Assembly (NCBI RefSeq): GCF_024713975.1
Contig: NC_091095.1
Location: 5,301,001-5,365,000 of the forward strand
Length of the DNA stretch: 64,000 nucleotides
Reading direction: 5' to 3'
DNA from: Paralichthys olivaceus
Lineage: Eukaryota; Chordata; Actinopteri; Pleuronectiformes; Paralichthyidae
A model generated the notes under the pieces. The model made no database searches, had not been told where the DNA came from, and was given only the letters and a program-made list of their open reading frames with translations. Positions 1 through 13,129 of this stretch are shown here, piece by piece. The position numbers and the translations under genes were made by a program. Within the stretch, counting starts at the first letter, position 1. Each line of letters begins with the position of its first letter.

Positions 1-315
1 GAATATTTAAAAATGTGAATAATGAACTGATAACCTGGTGTTGCTGTCTGGTTCTGGCAAGCTCTCATTTCCCATGAGGTTCATTTGCAGAAGAAGTTCA
101 TTGTTTCAAATATCCAATTGAGTGAAACTTTATTTTAACTTCTCTGCTTTTCACACTGGAACTATAATGGATCATTGTCAGTTTTCATTTTTCAAAGGGC
201 CAAGGTTGCAGATCATGAGTAGCTTTTTTTAAATTATTTTATTAATTTGTAAAATCAAAATTTTGCCATGTTGTCAAAAACAGCATTTTAGAAACTTCTC
301 TATCCTTCAGTATCT

Positions 316-630
316 TTAATTAGAAGGGTTTTTATTTCTTCTGTCCACTTTTACATGAACTCTGCGGTTAATCTTCATCCCTCGCACTTTGCTGGAACCT
401 CTCTGCTATACGTTCATTGCCTTAAAGAATTGCTAATGTATCTTTACCTTTAGCACTGTGAACATAATCCCCAGTGCACTGAAACTAACACCAGCGACCA
501 GATCAATGATTAATAAGGCACAATATTGTCGGAGGCGTTGGCAGTGTAACATTATATTGTCCACACTGTCCCGTGGGGCCTGTAACCTCGTCCTTGTGTT
601 CGAAATCATCTCGCTGCTTTGAGGCAGAGA
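316..630 (-). CDS. candidate 3' exons of a small single-pass membrane protein (unidentified)
   Basis: On the minus strand, positions 630 to 448 form an open stretch of exactly 61 codons. A pyrimidine-rich CTCTTTCAG acceptor lies on one side and a GTAAAG donor on the other, both in phase 0. The peptide has a polar N-terminal half and one hydrophobic segment (about residues 36-60, ALLIIDLVAGVSFSALGIMF). A possible continuation at 402-316 would add 28 mostly basic residues ending in TAA, but its acceptor (TATAGCAG) lacks a good pyrimidine tract. A basic tail after a membrane helix would fit a single-pass protein with its C-terminus in the cytoplasm. I recognise no family and found no convincing upstream exon. 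The splice-framed open frame is the only support, and chance is a real alternative. Confidence 0.3.
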
Positions 631-2078
631 CTGAAAGAGCGCAGACATTTTTATTCATCTTGTTAACTGTTGTTTATATCATACTGGGCGGTCTCCTAAA
701 GAAATTGCGTTGAAGGGCAAGAAAGTGGGGTTCAGGAGGCCGGAGAGCACAGAGGTAAAATAACCTGAGGGGATTTGTGTCTCTGCAGAATCTCAGAATA
801 TTGACAATATGTTGAGCTGACTCTTTATTTTTCTTTGATATGTCGACCTTTGAAGGCCAATATTCTTCTTCAGAGCAGTTTGTGGTGTAACTCACTCCCT
901 CTGTTGTGCATGCATCGCACCGCCTCGGTTCAGCTGCGCTGCCAAAAGCTCCTGAGAGAGTCCTGAGTCATTTTATTGCATCACTGCTATCCAGAACAAA
1001 ACCCTCGGATTATAATCAGCCCGTTGTCTCGTGTCAGGGGATATTTCAGACACCAGTGAGGATTTGTGTTAAATGTGTGTTTTCAGTAATTTATCGACTG
1101 TTTGTCCATAGGAAGAAAAAAAAAGGGATATATTTGGAAATAAACTATTTACTATAAACTTTTGTATCTTATTTTGAAGTACAATTGTTTGTTTTTTTGC
1201 TTGTACTTTCTATCAGTTATGTTTCATTAATTTAGTTATAGATGCATAATATGATTCCCTGGAAATGACCTTGTGGACAGATCTGCTGTGACGTCTGCAT
1301 AAACACCTAACCACAGAATCACATATGAACATATAAAACAAATGTATAAGAATAAAACATGTCTAATTAAACATATTTAAAACATTATAGCACTCAGAGC
1401 GTACTGCTGTTAAGCAAAGCATGGAGATAAACTAAACAGATTATTCCTGTGCAGACTCAGGTGGTAATAACATCAACGTTACTGAATTTACTAAGACGAC
1501 CTACAGCAGATTTATAACCAAACTAATAAAACCTTGACATTTAGGATTTAACAGAACGTCAGAAACGCGATCTCACACACACGTTTTCTAAACATGTGTC
1601 CGTTGGGGGAAATAAATTATTAAAATGTTCATTGGGACTCAGTCAGCTTCAGCAGGTCACATGTAGTCGTGTTGTCTGTGCTCGGATAGTTTCACAGAGA
1701 TGCTCTGACTCCTCCCACACACACGTCTCTCCTCAGCACCAGACCTGCCTCCCTCCTCGCTCTGCTCACCTCTCGCTGTCATGCACGGATACACAGGCTG
1801 CCATTGCTACTGCATACTTAAGGTCAAAAGACACATTTGTGTAAGTAAGGATTGCAGGATTTATGAGTGTGTGTGTGTGTGTGTGATAGAGAGAGAGAGA
1901 GTGGTGCTAGTTTATACCAGCCCCTGCAGATTGCTGCCTTGTGCATTGTGCCTTCAGTTTGCTGTCTGTCATCACACCAACAATGGTTAACTGTGTGAGC
2001 CCCTTTGTCTCAAGGCAATTGTGTTTATGTGTGTGTGTGTGTGTGTGTGCAGGCAAATAAAGAAGCTTGACTGTCTCT

Positions 2079-2109
<31 letters not shown>

Positions 2110-4008
2110 GTGACACAAAGCAGGACCTTCTCTGAGGTTCTTCTGGAAGGCGACGTGAGGAATTACTCTTCACAGCTTTTGGGAACATTTCACAAACATG
2201 TCGCTTTTTCTCTTTGTGTCTCGTCAGTGTCATGATGTGTTTCTCTTTGTTTTTATGGAAATGAAATTTTTGCTTTTCTATTATTTTGTATTAACACCTC
2301 TGGAAACGAGACTCAGTAATAACAGTGCAAACGTGTCAGCAGACTGTAGATTTACCTAATTCAGTGAAAGGTGATTTTTTCATTTCTCCTTCTCTGCCTT
2401 GTGGGGGCTGATCAATTCTGTTATCTGAGCCAAAAATACATCTAATGAATCCAGAGGTGCTGGGAGGAGAGTTGTCACCTCCAACTACAGCCCCATGCTG
2501 AAGGCAAAGTCATGGTTACAGTAGAGCACGGAGATTCTTAATCCTCATGAGGCAAAACTTTATTTCACTTAAGTGCTTCAGGGATCGAAATAAATGTAAA
2601 TTGGTCCCAGCAAAAACACAGCAGAAATTAAAGTCTATTAATTGTGCTGTTAATTCCTTCTCTTTTTCTTTCGTTAAATTTGCCCCATGTTTCTAGTTTT
2701 CTCGTCAAAGGATCTTGGTTCCTTGGAAATATGTCCCATTTCTCTAAAATCATTGGAAGCACTCATGGTTGCATACTTAAAGTTGCATTAATTGATTGTA
2801 TGCCAGCAAAGATCAGAAAACAGCTGATCCCCTTCTATGCATTCTATTCATTTTTTAATGAATCTGACCTCCTCGATGTTGTGTGTCGTCATTAACGCCT
2901 GCTCTGATCTCTGGGTCTTTTAGCTGCTGGTCTCCCTGCCTTACTTTCCCTGAAGGCTCATGGGAGGCAGGTGTGCTCTCCCTCACCTCAGGCTCCTTTC
3001 TTAGACAGATGGACGAGCAGGGACGTCCCAGAAAAAAAGCAAAACCGCCAAACTTATTGCAATTCCTTCAAATCAAATTATTTTTGATGAACGTGGTCCT
3101 GACTGAAAGATAATTTATTATTCAAGCCTTGTTGTGAATGCCCCAAAGACAAATGCTCCATACTTTGAAACTCAATGTCTGTTTGTCGATTGGAGCAAAG
3201 TCGGTGATGCACAGTTTGGTTTATCTGAGCTTTATTGCTTAACTCTGCTGCCCACATGGTTTGATGAGAACACTGACATTCAAAATCATAATAAAGACAA
3301 TGAGCCAAGATGTAAAAAAAAAAAAACTCAACAGATCAGATGAGATGGTGATTCTCCATGACTGCTGCAATGTGGGTGAACATTTTTACATTCCACACAA
3401 TCAATTGATTCAGTGTAATGTCAAAAATATAGAAGGTGCTTCAAGCGTCACAGCTGAGACAATACTGAGTCCACAAATGATCCAGTGGATAAAGTGCTCC
3501 CGTATAATTCTCTGATACACAATCATGTTGTCTTCTCGTGTTACAGGCAAACAGATTTTACATCAAAGTCCTGCTGCATGGATCAAAGTCAATTATTATT
3601 CAACTGAGGAATTAATTTTGAATTAAAAGGAGTTTAGCCACGTTGAAGCTCTCACCTCATTACGTCCACAGTCAAATTCATCAGCTGCACAAAACTTCAT
3701 GTGAACATATGGACAGAGTGAGGGTTGGTGCATGGATTACAAATTACAAAAAACATGTTTATGTTGTCCTGTGTATCACTGCTTTTGTAATTACTATTTA
3801 CAGCCTTTCAGCTAGTGCTCTGATCCACGACAACTTACAATCATTGATCATCAGTGCAGGTGGTGGACAGACGTGTGGTCCAAGAGCACTTTGACAGGAT
3901 CCATGTTTATAACACATACATTATACACGTGTAAATGGCCCCTTTAACCACAACCTCTAATCACCTTTGACAAAACAGTTTTGTGTTTCTTCATCTTTGT
4001 AGTACAGA
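631..4008. other. non-coding stretch with short microsatellites
   Basis: No gene is supported here. Simple repeats include TG followed by GA (1867-1902), TG (2029-2049) and CA (2079-2105). The remainder is AT-rich single-copy-looking sequence. Short open frames in this stretch have no splice context and no recognisable protein. Confidence 0.6.
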
Positions 4009-4317
4009 GGTTGAGACACCCACACAAGGGCATTAACAGAAAACACAAATGCAAAGGCAACACAACGGAAACACAACGGAACACCTCATATAGACAAGCG
4101 TCTCATTTTAAAGGTCCAGGTGAAAGATTCGATTGAAAGGGATCTATTGTGATGTTAGTGTTTTATCTAAATTGTACGAATTGTTGTTGTGTTTCCATTG
4201 TGTGGCTTTTACACTTGTGTTGTGGCTTTTGCATCTAAATTGTGGCGTTAGCATTCGTGCTGTGACTTTTGAATGGGTGTTTTCCGTTAATGCACTTGCG
4301 CGCTTGACGTCTCAGCC
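4009..4317. mobile_element. fold-back (inverted-repeat) element with internal 20-bp tandem repeat
   Basis: The left end begins GGTTGAGACACCCACACA and runs into GCATTAACAGAAAACAC. The right end, read on the other strand, begins GGCTGAGACGTCAAGCGC and runs into GCATTAACGGAAAACAC. The two ends are therefore imperfect inverted repeats of at least 40 bp. Between them, four 20-bp units in exact register (4201, 4221, 4241, 4261) begin TGTGGCTTTT or a close variant, and the complement of this motif occurs in the left arm. This is the layout of a non-autonomous fold-back DNA element. No transposase is present. I could not identify the target-site duplication or family name. Confidence 0.65.
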
Positions 4318-4947
4318 ACCGTAGCGTACACATACAACTTTGTGTTACATTGTCAGAGATTATTTGACAAATTGTAGGTGATGCGCAGATTATTATACTC
4401 TGTGTGATGACAACATGAAAACACGTCAGCTCCCATTTTGGAACCGACATTTCTCACGAAAGAATCTGTGCTTTTCATTGAAAAGAAAAATCTTCCTAAA
4501 TACTAATGGAGTCAGCGTTCCTCCTCGTTTTGCCTGCTTCTATGTCAGAGACCTGACCAGTGACCACGCTGCTACAGGAACCAGTGTTTTGGCGTCCAGC
4601 CTCATGTGGATGGTTTCTGATTTACAGTTTGTCAAAAAAAAGATTTTTACATTCATGTGTAAAAATACTTGCCGCTCCCCTGGCACACTCAGCCATGTAG
4701 TAATCAATTCTTCCTTTGTGTGTTACTCATCAGTCTTTTCATCCTTAAGAGAGAACTCATTAATAACATCTTCCCCGAGCAGATATTGCAAAGTCAACTT
4801 ATTTTCTCCCGTTCACACGCGAACATGTGACAAAGCTGACTTACAGTATTTAAAGAGTGTTTTACTCATTATTCCCCTAACGTGAGGATAATTGTTCCGA
4901 TAGTAAAATCAAGGGGCCAGATTACACCGTTGTATTGTGGTTATGTC

Positions 4948-5646
4948 TCATATGAGGTTAGCCAGACTGGAGGTTGTCTCTCTGCGACCCTGGCGCTCCA
5001 TGCGTCCAGAAACGGTGAAGATATTCAACACCTGGTCCACCAGCCTTCGTCCGTGCCTTGTCCTCTCAAGCAGGATCACCACAACAGAATAAATCCCAAC
5101 ACCCACTACTGCAGCCCCCCCTCCAGCCAGCAGAACCACTCCAGAGATGTACATGTCATTCAGGGCTTGCCCTGGCTTCGGCATGTGGTTAGCCAGGGCC
5201 AGATGCAGCAGAACTCCTCCGCAAATCAACAGCGACAGCCCCGTGATCGAAACCACAAGCAGGTCTGATAAACCGCCGCTCTTTAGCATGTCGATGCGCT
5301 GGCGGCTTCGAATGCAATTCATGTCCTGCACGGCCGAGCTGAGCAGTTGTTTGAGCAGCACTCCCAGGGCGAGCAGGCAGAGGGCCGTGCCTGCGCCCAG
5401 ACGCCATTCGCTGGAGACGCTGGTGGTGGTCGAGAGAAGGCCGACACCTCCCAGCCCACAGCCCAGGATCAGGAGCACGGCCACACAGTAGCAGAGCAGA
5501 GACTTCCCGGGATCTCTGAACCACCACAGTTCCACCTGCTCCTCCAGGATACTGTGCTGAATTTGAGCTGGGTCTGCGGCTCCATTTAAACCCAGCTCAG
5601 GGCCTCTGGGGTCCCTCAGGGGGGGAAAGTTATGCAGTTCAGGCAT
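4948..5646 (-). CDS. tmem125: Transmembrane protein 125 (TMEM125)
   Basis: This open frame encodes 232 residues from the ATG at 5646, close to human TMEM125 (about 219). Family landmarks seen are EEQVELWW (residues 35-42), LLSTT and SEWRLGAGT around 70-86, [23 protein letters not shown] around 91-113, and the C-terminal [12 protein letters not shown]. Four hydrophobic helices lie at about 50-72, 84-104, 127-151 and 166-193, so it is a multi-pass membrane protein. Its molecular role is poorly known in any species. The frame stays open to an ATG at 5733, but a CTATTCAG-CAG acceptor ends at about 5668 just before the chosen ATG. I therefore infer an upstream non-coding exon and start at 5646. 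The whole coding region is in one exon. In human the gene is a neighbour of EBNA1BP2 and CFAP144, as it is here. Identification is firm; function is not shown by the sequence. Confidence 0.94.
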   Translation of the reverse strand: MPELHNFPPLRDPRGPELGLNGAADPAQIQHSILEEQVELWWFRDPGKSLLCYCVAVLLILGCGLGGVGLLSTTTSVSSEWRLGAGTALCLLALGVLLKQLLSSAVQDMNCIRSRQRIDMLKSGGLSDLLVVSITGLSLLICGGVLLHLALANHMPKPGQALNDMYISGVVLLAGGGAAVVGVGIYSVVVILLERTRHGRRLVDQVLNIFTVSGRMERQGRRETTSSLANLI

Positions 5647-6060
5647 CCTACTGCCACTCCCAGCCTGCTGAATAGGGAAGCCACCACCACGAAATGCAGG
5701 TAATGCTCTATGAAGTCTTATTTCAGTTACCACAACTGTATTCCAGAGGTTTCAGAGGAGTTGCTCCTTGTTTTATCCCAGAAATCTCAAATGTGGCTGC
5801 AGTTGAACTCAAGGCTGCGTTGTGAATTCTTTTCGGCATCAACTTCCAAAGCAGAGAGTCTGAACTTCCACAGAATTTCCAGTTTGGTTTTGCAGAGTGG
5901 CAGCAATCATCTGGAAGAGAAGACAGATGATGATGTAACAGGGTTCGTACAGTGTTTGATTCCACATGTTGTCTGTTCAGCAGTGTGGATTTGCTGCTTC
6001 ATAAGAACTTCATATGAAGAATGTGATGTTTTGACCTGCTTTTTACAAATTGGTAATACC

Positions 6061-6107
6061 ACTAGCCTGTTTGTAGTTAGCTAACAGCTAACTACAAACA
6101 GGCTAGT
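6061..6107. repeat. near-perfect 47-bp palindrome
   Basis: Two perfectly complementary 22-bp arms (6061-6082 and 6086-6107) are separated by three bases. The arms begin ACTAGCCTGTTTGTAG. A partial second copy of the inner arm motif (GTTAGCTG) follows directly, to about 6121. It lies upstream of tmem125 on that gene's 5' side. No gene or terminator role is evident. It may be the end of a fold-back element. Confidence 0.95.
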
Positions 6108-6146
6108 TAGCTGTTAGCTGCTAAAATGTATTTATTGGTCTTCTCC

Positions 6147-6290
6147 ATATAGTCTGAATATTAAGATGGACAACATGACAGCTCCTCACGCGTGAAGCCA
6201 AATCATTATGATCGTCCTCAGGTGGCTGGTTGTCTCATAGGTCATAAACTCAGCCTCCCCCATGTTAACAGATGGGACTATGGACCAAAT
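6147..6290. repeat. interspersed repeat copy, family A (ends in ATAGACTGTATAT-like sequence)
   Basis: The stretch begins ATAGTCTGAATATTAAGATGG, followed by ACAACATGACAGCTCC and GTGAAGCCAAAT. It shares these blocks with 46132-46330. It shares ATAAAC..GCCTCC..CCATGTTA with 25855-25925. Other copies or ends are at 17692-17770, 20860-21110 and 25855-26181. The outer ends ATAGACTGTATAT and ACAGTCTATGG are inverted complements, which suggests a non-autonomous DNA transposon. I recall this family as common in fish; no search was run. Confidence 0.6.
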
Positions 6291-6299
6291 GTCAAAGTG

Positions 6300-7544
6300 C
6301 ACATTAAATGCATTTTTCTTAAATGGTTTCTGTCACTTGGGACTGACTCATAATAGAGCATCAGCAGAATCTCGATACCACAGTTTCACAACTGAATCAG
6401 TACAGTGCAGACTGAGGCTTCGAATGCATTCACACATACACCTCCTCTGGAGAAACTGTGCAGGAGCTCCAGAGCTCAGAGTCTGAATGCAGCTGAAAGA
6501 GACCAAGTTTGTTAACAGAACAAAGTGGATGAAAATCATTCAAACACAAAGTTTCTTTGAACAACTCGAATTTCTGTTTTGGTCATGTAAAAAACTTGGT
6601 GTTTGCTGACACCGGCAACCTTTTCTATCCCTCATTATCACTATGCTAATGAGTTTCCACTTCAGAGGTGGCTGGATAAAATAAAACAAGCATCAGCTGC
6701 CGATGGAAAAAACAATGTCCATGCACACGCACACACACAGAGGGACACAAGATCAGACAGCATAAATGTAAATGCAATTTTCTCCTTGTCATCCTATATA
6801 CATATATATATTATGTATAAATATATATGCCGGCATTGTTGTATTTGTGTTTTCTGTATTTCTACATATCATATAAAGGCTGGTAAATTCCTTTTCATTC
6901 CCCATCCTCTCTGCCCTCAGTCTTAGGTCCTTACATCAGCATATTGAATCTCTCCAGTGTAGTTTGTAACTTCATCACACACCCCATAACACAATAATGT
7001 AAACATATACAGTTCGCACACACACAGACACACACGCAATCATCCTCAAGGTTATGGCTGTCGACAGCTTGTCTTTAAAAACCTGTCAGCGGCTTTATTT
7101 CCATCGAAAATCAGCAGTGCGCGGCACGTGCCCGGCGCCACCAACACCAGCCGACAGGAGTTACAGCCTGTCCTCACTGGCCGAACATTTTGCGAACACA
7201 AACACTGCTGCATGCATTCAAACTAGAAATGTTGTTTTCAAACTTGTGGCACAACATTTAAAATGCTGTCTAGGGGTTAACTGTTCCCGCCTGTTTAGAA
7301 AAGACTATAAACCACAACCAGGATCACATTTCATATCAGCGTGGACGGGTATCGCCTTGTACTGATGCAGAACGCTAACACGGTGACACGGAGAGATATG
7401 AGGCGCATACACAAGGTGTGAAATGAAGAGCGAGGTAATTACAGTGAAGGAGGAGGAGGAGGGGTGTTTATTGGCAACATGCTGTTCTGGAAGCTTTTCA
7501 CATTCTGTCTCTGATGGATGATATTGTGTGTGTGAGTGCATGTA

Positions 7545-7575
<31 letters not shown>

Positions 7576-7862
7576 TATTCAAAAGTGAACAGTTGTAAAC
7601 AAGTAGTAAGAGGTGAAATATGAAAAGTGTGTGGGCATGTGTGTTTAGTCACTTTAAGATTAGTGCACGTGTATGTTTCACACAGAAAGAAAAACATAAA
7701 GCAGCATTTGTATGTGTGTGTGTGTGTGTGTGTATGAGTGTGCGCATGTGCATGTGTGAACACAGTGTTTGTTGAGTCACTAATTAATCCCAGTTGGTCT
7801 AAGCTCGGTGTCACTAACAGGTAGTGCGACAGAAATAGCACAATAATTGAGATGCATATCTA

Positions 7863-7920
<58 letters not shown>

Positions 7921-10900
7921 CGTGTGTGTGTGTGCGTGCATGTGTTTGAGCCTCCAACCCAACTATGACAAAAAACAAAACAAAAGCAGCATCCAAAACT
8001 AAAATATCATCCTCATGATGAAAAATCATTTTCTGTTTCATTACATCGCTCTTGGTAAAGAACAGCGGGGGAACAACTGGGTGATAGAGCGGGAGGCGAC
8101 GGCACGCAACAAAGATCATAAGAAGAAATCGAACTCTTAATGACTCTAGTATATCTTACTCCATGTTTCCCACTGTGATCCCTGTAGACACGCACACAAA
8201 CACACACACACAACTGATGGACTATGTCTGCCTTTCCTCTTTTATCACTTATATGACCTCTGGACTCTACATCAGCCGTGTCATACTAGCCTCATAAATA
8301 TCTTTACAATAGCACTGACTCACTGCTTCACTCTCCGCTGGCCTCCTTTATGTAATAGAAAACAGGTACAGAGGCACAAACAATTTACACACTCTCCGCA
8401 CAATATCTCAACGCACTTGTTCCAAGGACCACAGTGCTCTATAGAAATGTGGAATCAGAGTGATTAAACATATCTTTACACTGTGTCACCTTCTGAATAA
8501 TCTTTTGAGGTTTTAGAAATTATTCAGTTAGGAAGATTTTGTTTGAACACTTCATTCCTTTACACCTGTGCACTGAAACCCTTCAGTACATTAAGTGAAA
8601 GGACGAGTCTTTACACCTCAGCTGTGAAGTTTCACACTACTCCTACTCTCTTCGCATCATCACGAAATACCGAAGCTCAGATGTACCTGACTGTAAAATA
8701 AACTTACTGTAAAAAGAAGAAAAAAACTTTATGGACCTGCTTTATCTTTCATTTTGGACCAATTAGGGAATTGGGTAGTAACATACTTGGTTATATAAAG
8801 ATATTCCTCCATATAAAGTATCTCACAGAACCTATAGAAAGCTGCACCCGTTATCATTATCACATTGCATTTGAAACAGATACTAAGGACGGGCGTCTTT
8901 TAAGTGACAGGAATGATAAATGTATCCTGGAAGCTCAGTTCTGCACTGAAAGCTGAAATGACTGACGACAGGCTGAAGCCAACAGACCAAACATTCTTTG
9001 TTATGCTAATGCGCCGAGAGTAATGATGAAAAATCCCAAAGATAATTGTAAACCTTGGACGTGGAGTATCATTCACACTCTCTCTTCCGCTCCGCGTCTG
9101 TCTCCTCGAAGTTTTCAGCCTGCAAGGTCACCAGAGGAGCTGTGCTTTGGAGTAATAGAAAAAAACTACTGCACTCCAATTACCTGGGAAGCTTTGGGAC
9201 TCCGGTATTCCCCCCTCTGTTATGTTGGCCCGCTGAATTCATTTCACCAGCCATTAGTGTCTCATTTTATTGTTGATGCGTGGGTCCTTAAAAATTGGCT
9301 GTCTGGCATTGTGTGTCTAATCAGAATGCCGGTCAGCAGAGTCGCTTAGAAATCTGGAAACAACATTACCTCTTGTAATAATCGCAGGGCCTCAGGTGCA
9401 GTTTTTCAGTCTGAGGAGATGACACAGAGTGGACTTTTGATGCGGTGCAAGGAAGATGTTACAGCTCAGATGAATGTATACACACACGCCCGAGGACACT
9501 GATTTGAGTCCCATATATATTTCCTTTTTACTGTCAGTGAAAAGCTTTTTTTTTTAAGCTTTATGCAGGTGGGGGAAGTACAATGAAAAAAGAAGCTTGC
9601 TTACTGTGGCTGCATGTTTAAATTGGTGATATTTTTGACAGCCTTTGCAGCTTTTTATTGCTTTCATTCAGACCACAGAGGCCACAGCTAAAGGAAAGTG
9701 CAGGGCTTAGAATTTTGTGGTGTTCAGACAAACTTGAGAATGTGTAGAGCAGGTTTTCCTTCAGCGTTTTGAGATTTGTCTTCCTGTGGCATCCTGTTTC
9801 TTTCGATTGATATTTCCCATATTTAGAATTCTTGTCAGCGTTCGCCTCTTCTGTCCACACACGACGGAACAACATTTCTCTGCCAAATAATCAAAGCAAA
9901 AATGTGTCAGGCACAATTTGCGGGGAAAAAAGCTCCTTCTGTTTCTGTTGTTGACGTTCCCGCTGTGTGCCTTTTTTATCCCAGGTCCTTCGCTTCGGCT
10001 GACGGGGAGTCCGAGGGAGACCGGATGATGAGTTGCTGTGGTGACAAAGCAATACTCTCTTCTTCTCTCCTTCCTGTCACCCCCTCTCCTCTACTAAGGG
10101 TTGGTTCTCTTTGCGTCCCCACGGGCAAGGAGAGGGGTCAGGGTTGGCTCCATCTGTCTGTGTGATGGGCATTGGTGCCAAGCGCCACAGGGACTGGAAG
10201 GAGTGGAAAGGAGGCTCTTTCGGTGAGGGAGGGTAATGGCTGTCATCTGGGACTCTGAACCGGGCAGAGGCTGCGGATGAAGCTAGATAGAGGAAGAGGG
10301 AAGGAGCTGAGAGAGGAGTATAGGGATGAGGCGGGTAGAGGATGTAGGGAAAGCTTTGGGAGGTCAGGATAGTGCTGAGCCTTCACTGTTCTGAGGGTTT
10401 CTAATGTGGCGAAGAGAAATGAGGCTGAATAGGTCGTTATCCAGACAAGCTGGATCTTTCTTTCTTCTCTACAGTCACAATGGGCAGCCGAGGCAACCAG
10501 AGAGCCCCGCGCTGCTGCGAGCTGTGAGGAGACAATGGTCAGTGTTACTGTCAGGGATCACAAGCAAAAGCAAAAGGGAAGGGAGAAAGAGAGAGAGACC
10601 TTTATATCAGCTGCACATACTGCACTGTACGAAACTCGCCCTGCGGCTCACCTTAGCCTGGCTTATCTATTTAGTCCTTCATTGCTCTGTGCTGCCAATG
10701 AATTTCAGCCGCTATCTTTCCAAATGCATGGTTTGGTTCAAATCTTAAAGATGCAGTGGTGTGATTAACGTCCTGATTTACAAGCTTCATCAAAATTAGT
10801 CCCATAAAGAAGGGAGGGGATGCACAGATGAGCCCCTCCACTGGAATCATTAAGATGCTGCAGCTGCAGCCATTTCACAAAGTAGTGATTTTGTTTTGGC

Positions 10901-13129
10901 CACAATGGTGCCATGGCTTGTGAAATGGTAATAGTAGGTCGGGGGGTTGGTCCATAGGTCCAACACTTTGGTTCCACAGACAAATAATTCATTTTTGTAC
11001 AGATATTTTTGGTCCTCATAGGATGAACCCCCTCGGGATGAATTATAACCACTTAAATGATCCTCTGAGTCCTTGTTGGGCATCATCAGGTTGTAACAAG
11101 CACTAAAATAACAAGGTCAATATTTGTCTGCATCAGAATTGCTTGGTCGCCGTGGGTCTGTTAGCATGCTCAATGCAAACCTTATCGTTAATGGTCATTG
11201 ACGCCTCAGGAGACTCAAACAGACCCTTTACCATATCGGCTCTCCCTCTTGCTGCCTGGTTCCTGCGAGATGGTTTAATCCCACCATCTCTGAGCGAGAC
11301 CATTTTTCAGTTTACAACACAGCATCACCCCGACTGGCACGACCAGTCAGGACCTGTCTGACATCTTATCACACTCATATGCACACACGCACACACACAC
11401 ACACACACACACACTATCTATTTACTCTCCTATCCTTCCTCATATCAGCCCTCCGCACCTTCCTTCCTGTCTTACCTCAGCTCCTCTCCTCCTCTGTCTC
11501 TCCACTGAAGCTACTTTTTCCAGCTAAATTATTATTTCTCCTGTTTGCGACCTGCTTTGCAGCCTAGTGTCTTTGCCACAGATCTCCCCTCTGGCTCCAG
11601 CCCAGAATGCACGCAAGCACATACATAGAGTGAGCCACACCTGTGTTTACAATGTGACATGTTATTACCCCTTCATTCCCTCTTGCATTGTCTTTCCACT
11701 ATTCCCAGCATGAAAAATAACCATATTCATCAGCATGTGTAACGTTTTGTTAACCCCCAACACAAACACAGGTTAACAATACAGGACAAAATAATCAAAA
11801 CACAAATGCAGAGAAACGATTTTAAATCAAATATGACATATGGCATTTCCCTCCTTTTGAATAGAGCTTCCTCCTCGAGGTGGTGACACACACTGCTGCT
11901 GACAAAAACGTAACCCAGCCCAGTTTACTTCACTTTAACACAGGATGTGGATCCTTTTCAGCCACTTTTCTACAGCGGGAGCCAAATGGGGCTCTTAGAT
12001 GCTGCGGCCAATTCAAAATTGAATAGTTCTGCTTCTGTCAAATACTCTCCATTACCCAACAAGAGCAAAGAAACGATTCTTTTTCTCTTTGTGTGTCTTT
12101 TGGAAGTTGGAGGAAATGAACTGAATGACATGCATAATGACTAGGCTGTGTGATAACCACCTCAGTCCCTCCCTTCCCAGAGGAGTTGACTGCTGATAAA
12201 GAAAAAGAAAGAACGAACCTCTGGGCGGGAGGTTGCTTTCCTCTGTCGTGCACAGCTGCAATAATGAACCGCCAATCAAATCACCAATTAACATTCTGGT
12301 CCCCTCATGCTTCACTCGCGCTGACGATGGGAAAGAGGCTCCGTCTTCTTTTTTTTGTCTCAGTCTTTGTTTTTAACCATCATCACATCCTTCTGCGGGT
12401 TCAGAGGTGATATTCAGCATATTCTAATTTGATAGTGGCTGTCTGGAGATAATGATTGTAATGAATGAGATGACGAGCTTGGTGTCGACCGAGTGGACCT
12501 CACGATTTTGGCTGAGGAACTGGTGTTTTGGAATTTTGAGCCACAGCTAGTGGAGAGATTTTGTCATGTTCCGTGCTGATCGCCTGCAGCAGCAAAGGCC
12601 TGCTGACATACATGACGTACATAGACCATGACTAATTGGTCAGGAGGGGCACTGATAGGCAGTGTTGCTTACTTGAAAGTATGCGTTCTATTCAGTGCCA
12701 TTCTAGTTTACATGAAAAAGAGTCTGTAATGTTTCGTGGGGAATGCAAGATAAAGCCTGACTTTGACTGTTTTCAACCAACATTTCTTTGTCTTTCACCG
12801 CCTCAGGTAAACAGCTTTACTGGGAATTTGAAAAGCACACAAAGTAAGAGAGTAGCAAACAGTCCAGGGCTAAAACCAGCTGAGACTCGGCAGAATGCAA
12901 ATACGAGGCAACGAACCATTTCCATTCCATGTAATTTTCATTTTGTAACTACATCCTCAATTCCATCCAATGGCCATACAGGCTCCAGACATATACTAAG
13001 TTTTGGCCTTTTTTCTCTCGCATCACCATGAGCTTCACATTTGTGGTTTTATGTGAAACATCTTGAATGAATTACATTTACAGAGATTTGACATTCATGT
13101 TTCCCACAGGATGATATGGGAGCTTTAAG
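6300..13129. other. intergenic region with microsatellites, no supported gene
   Basis: This stretch holds TG/CA microsatellites at 7525-7574, 7713-7733, 7865-7936 and 11381-11414. Near 12635-12715 the sequence GTATGCGTTCTATTCAGTGCCATTCTAGTTT resembles the end of a repeat whose other parts appear at 43530-43690 and 50125-50250. The block at 9010-9370 and the GC-richer block at 9960-10230 look less random than their surroundings. Neither gave a recognisable exon. Confidence 0.55.
7865..7936. repeat. (TG)n microsatellite
   Basis: Nearly uninterrupted TG dinucleotides over about 70 bp, with one TT and a few CG interruptions. It belongs to a cluster of TG tracts between 7525 and 7940. Confidence 0.95.

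Noticed and set aside
4415-4885. 156-codon plus-strand frame upstream of the tmem125 3' end
   Set aside because: No recognisable domain; it probably overlaps the tmem125 3' untranslated region on the other strand.
5147-5527. Open frames overlapping tmem125 on both strands
   Set aside because: They are shadows of the GC-rich tmem125 coding exon; only the recognised frame carries family motifs.
7575-8119. Several minus-strand frames with His-Thr runs
   Set aside because: They are translations of TG/CA microsatellites.
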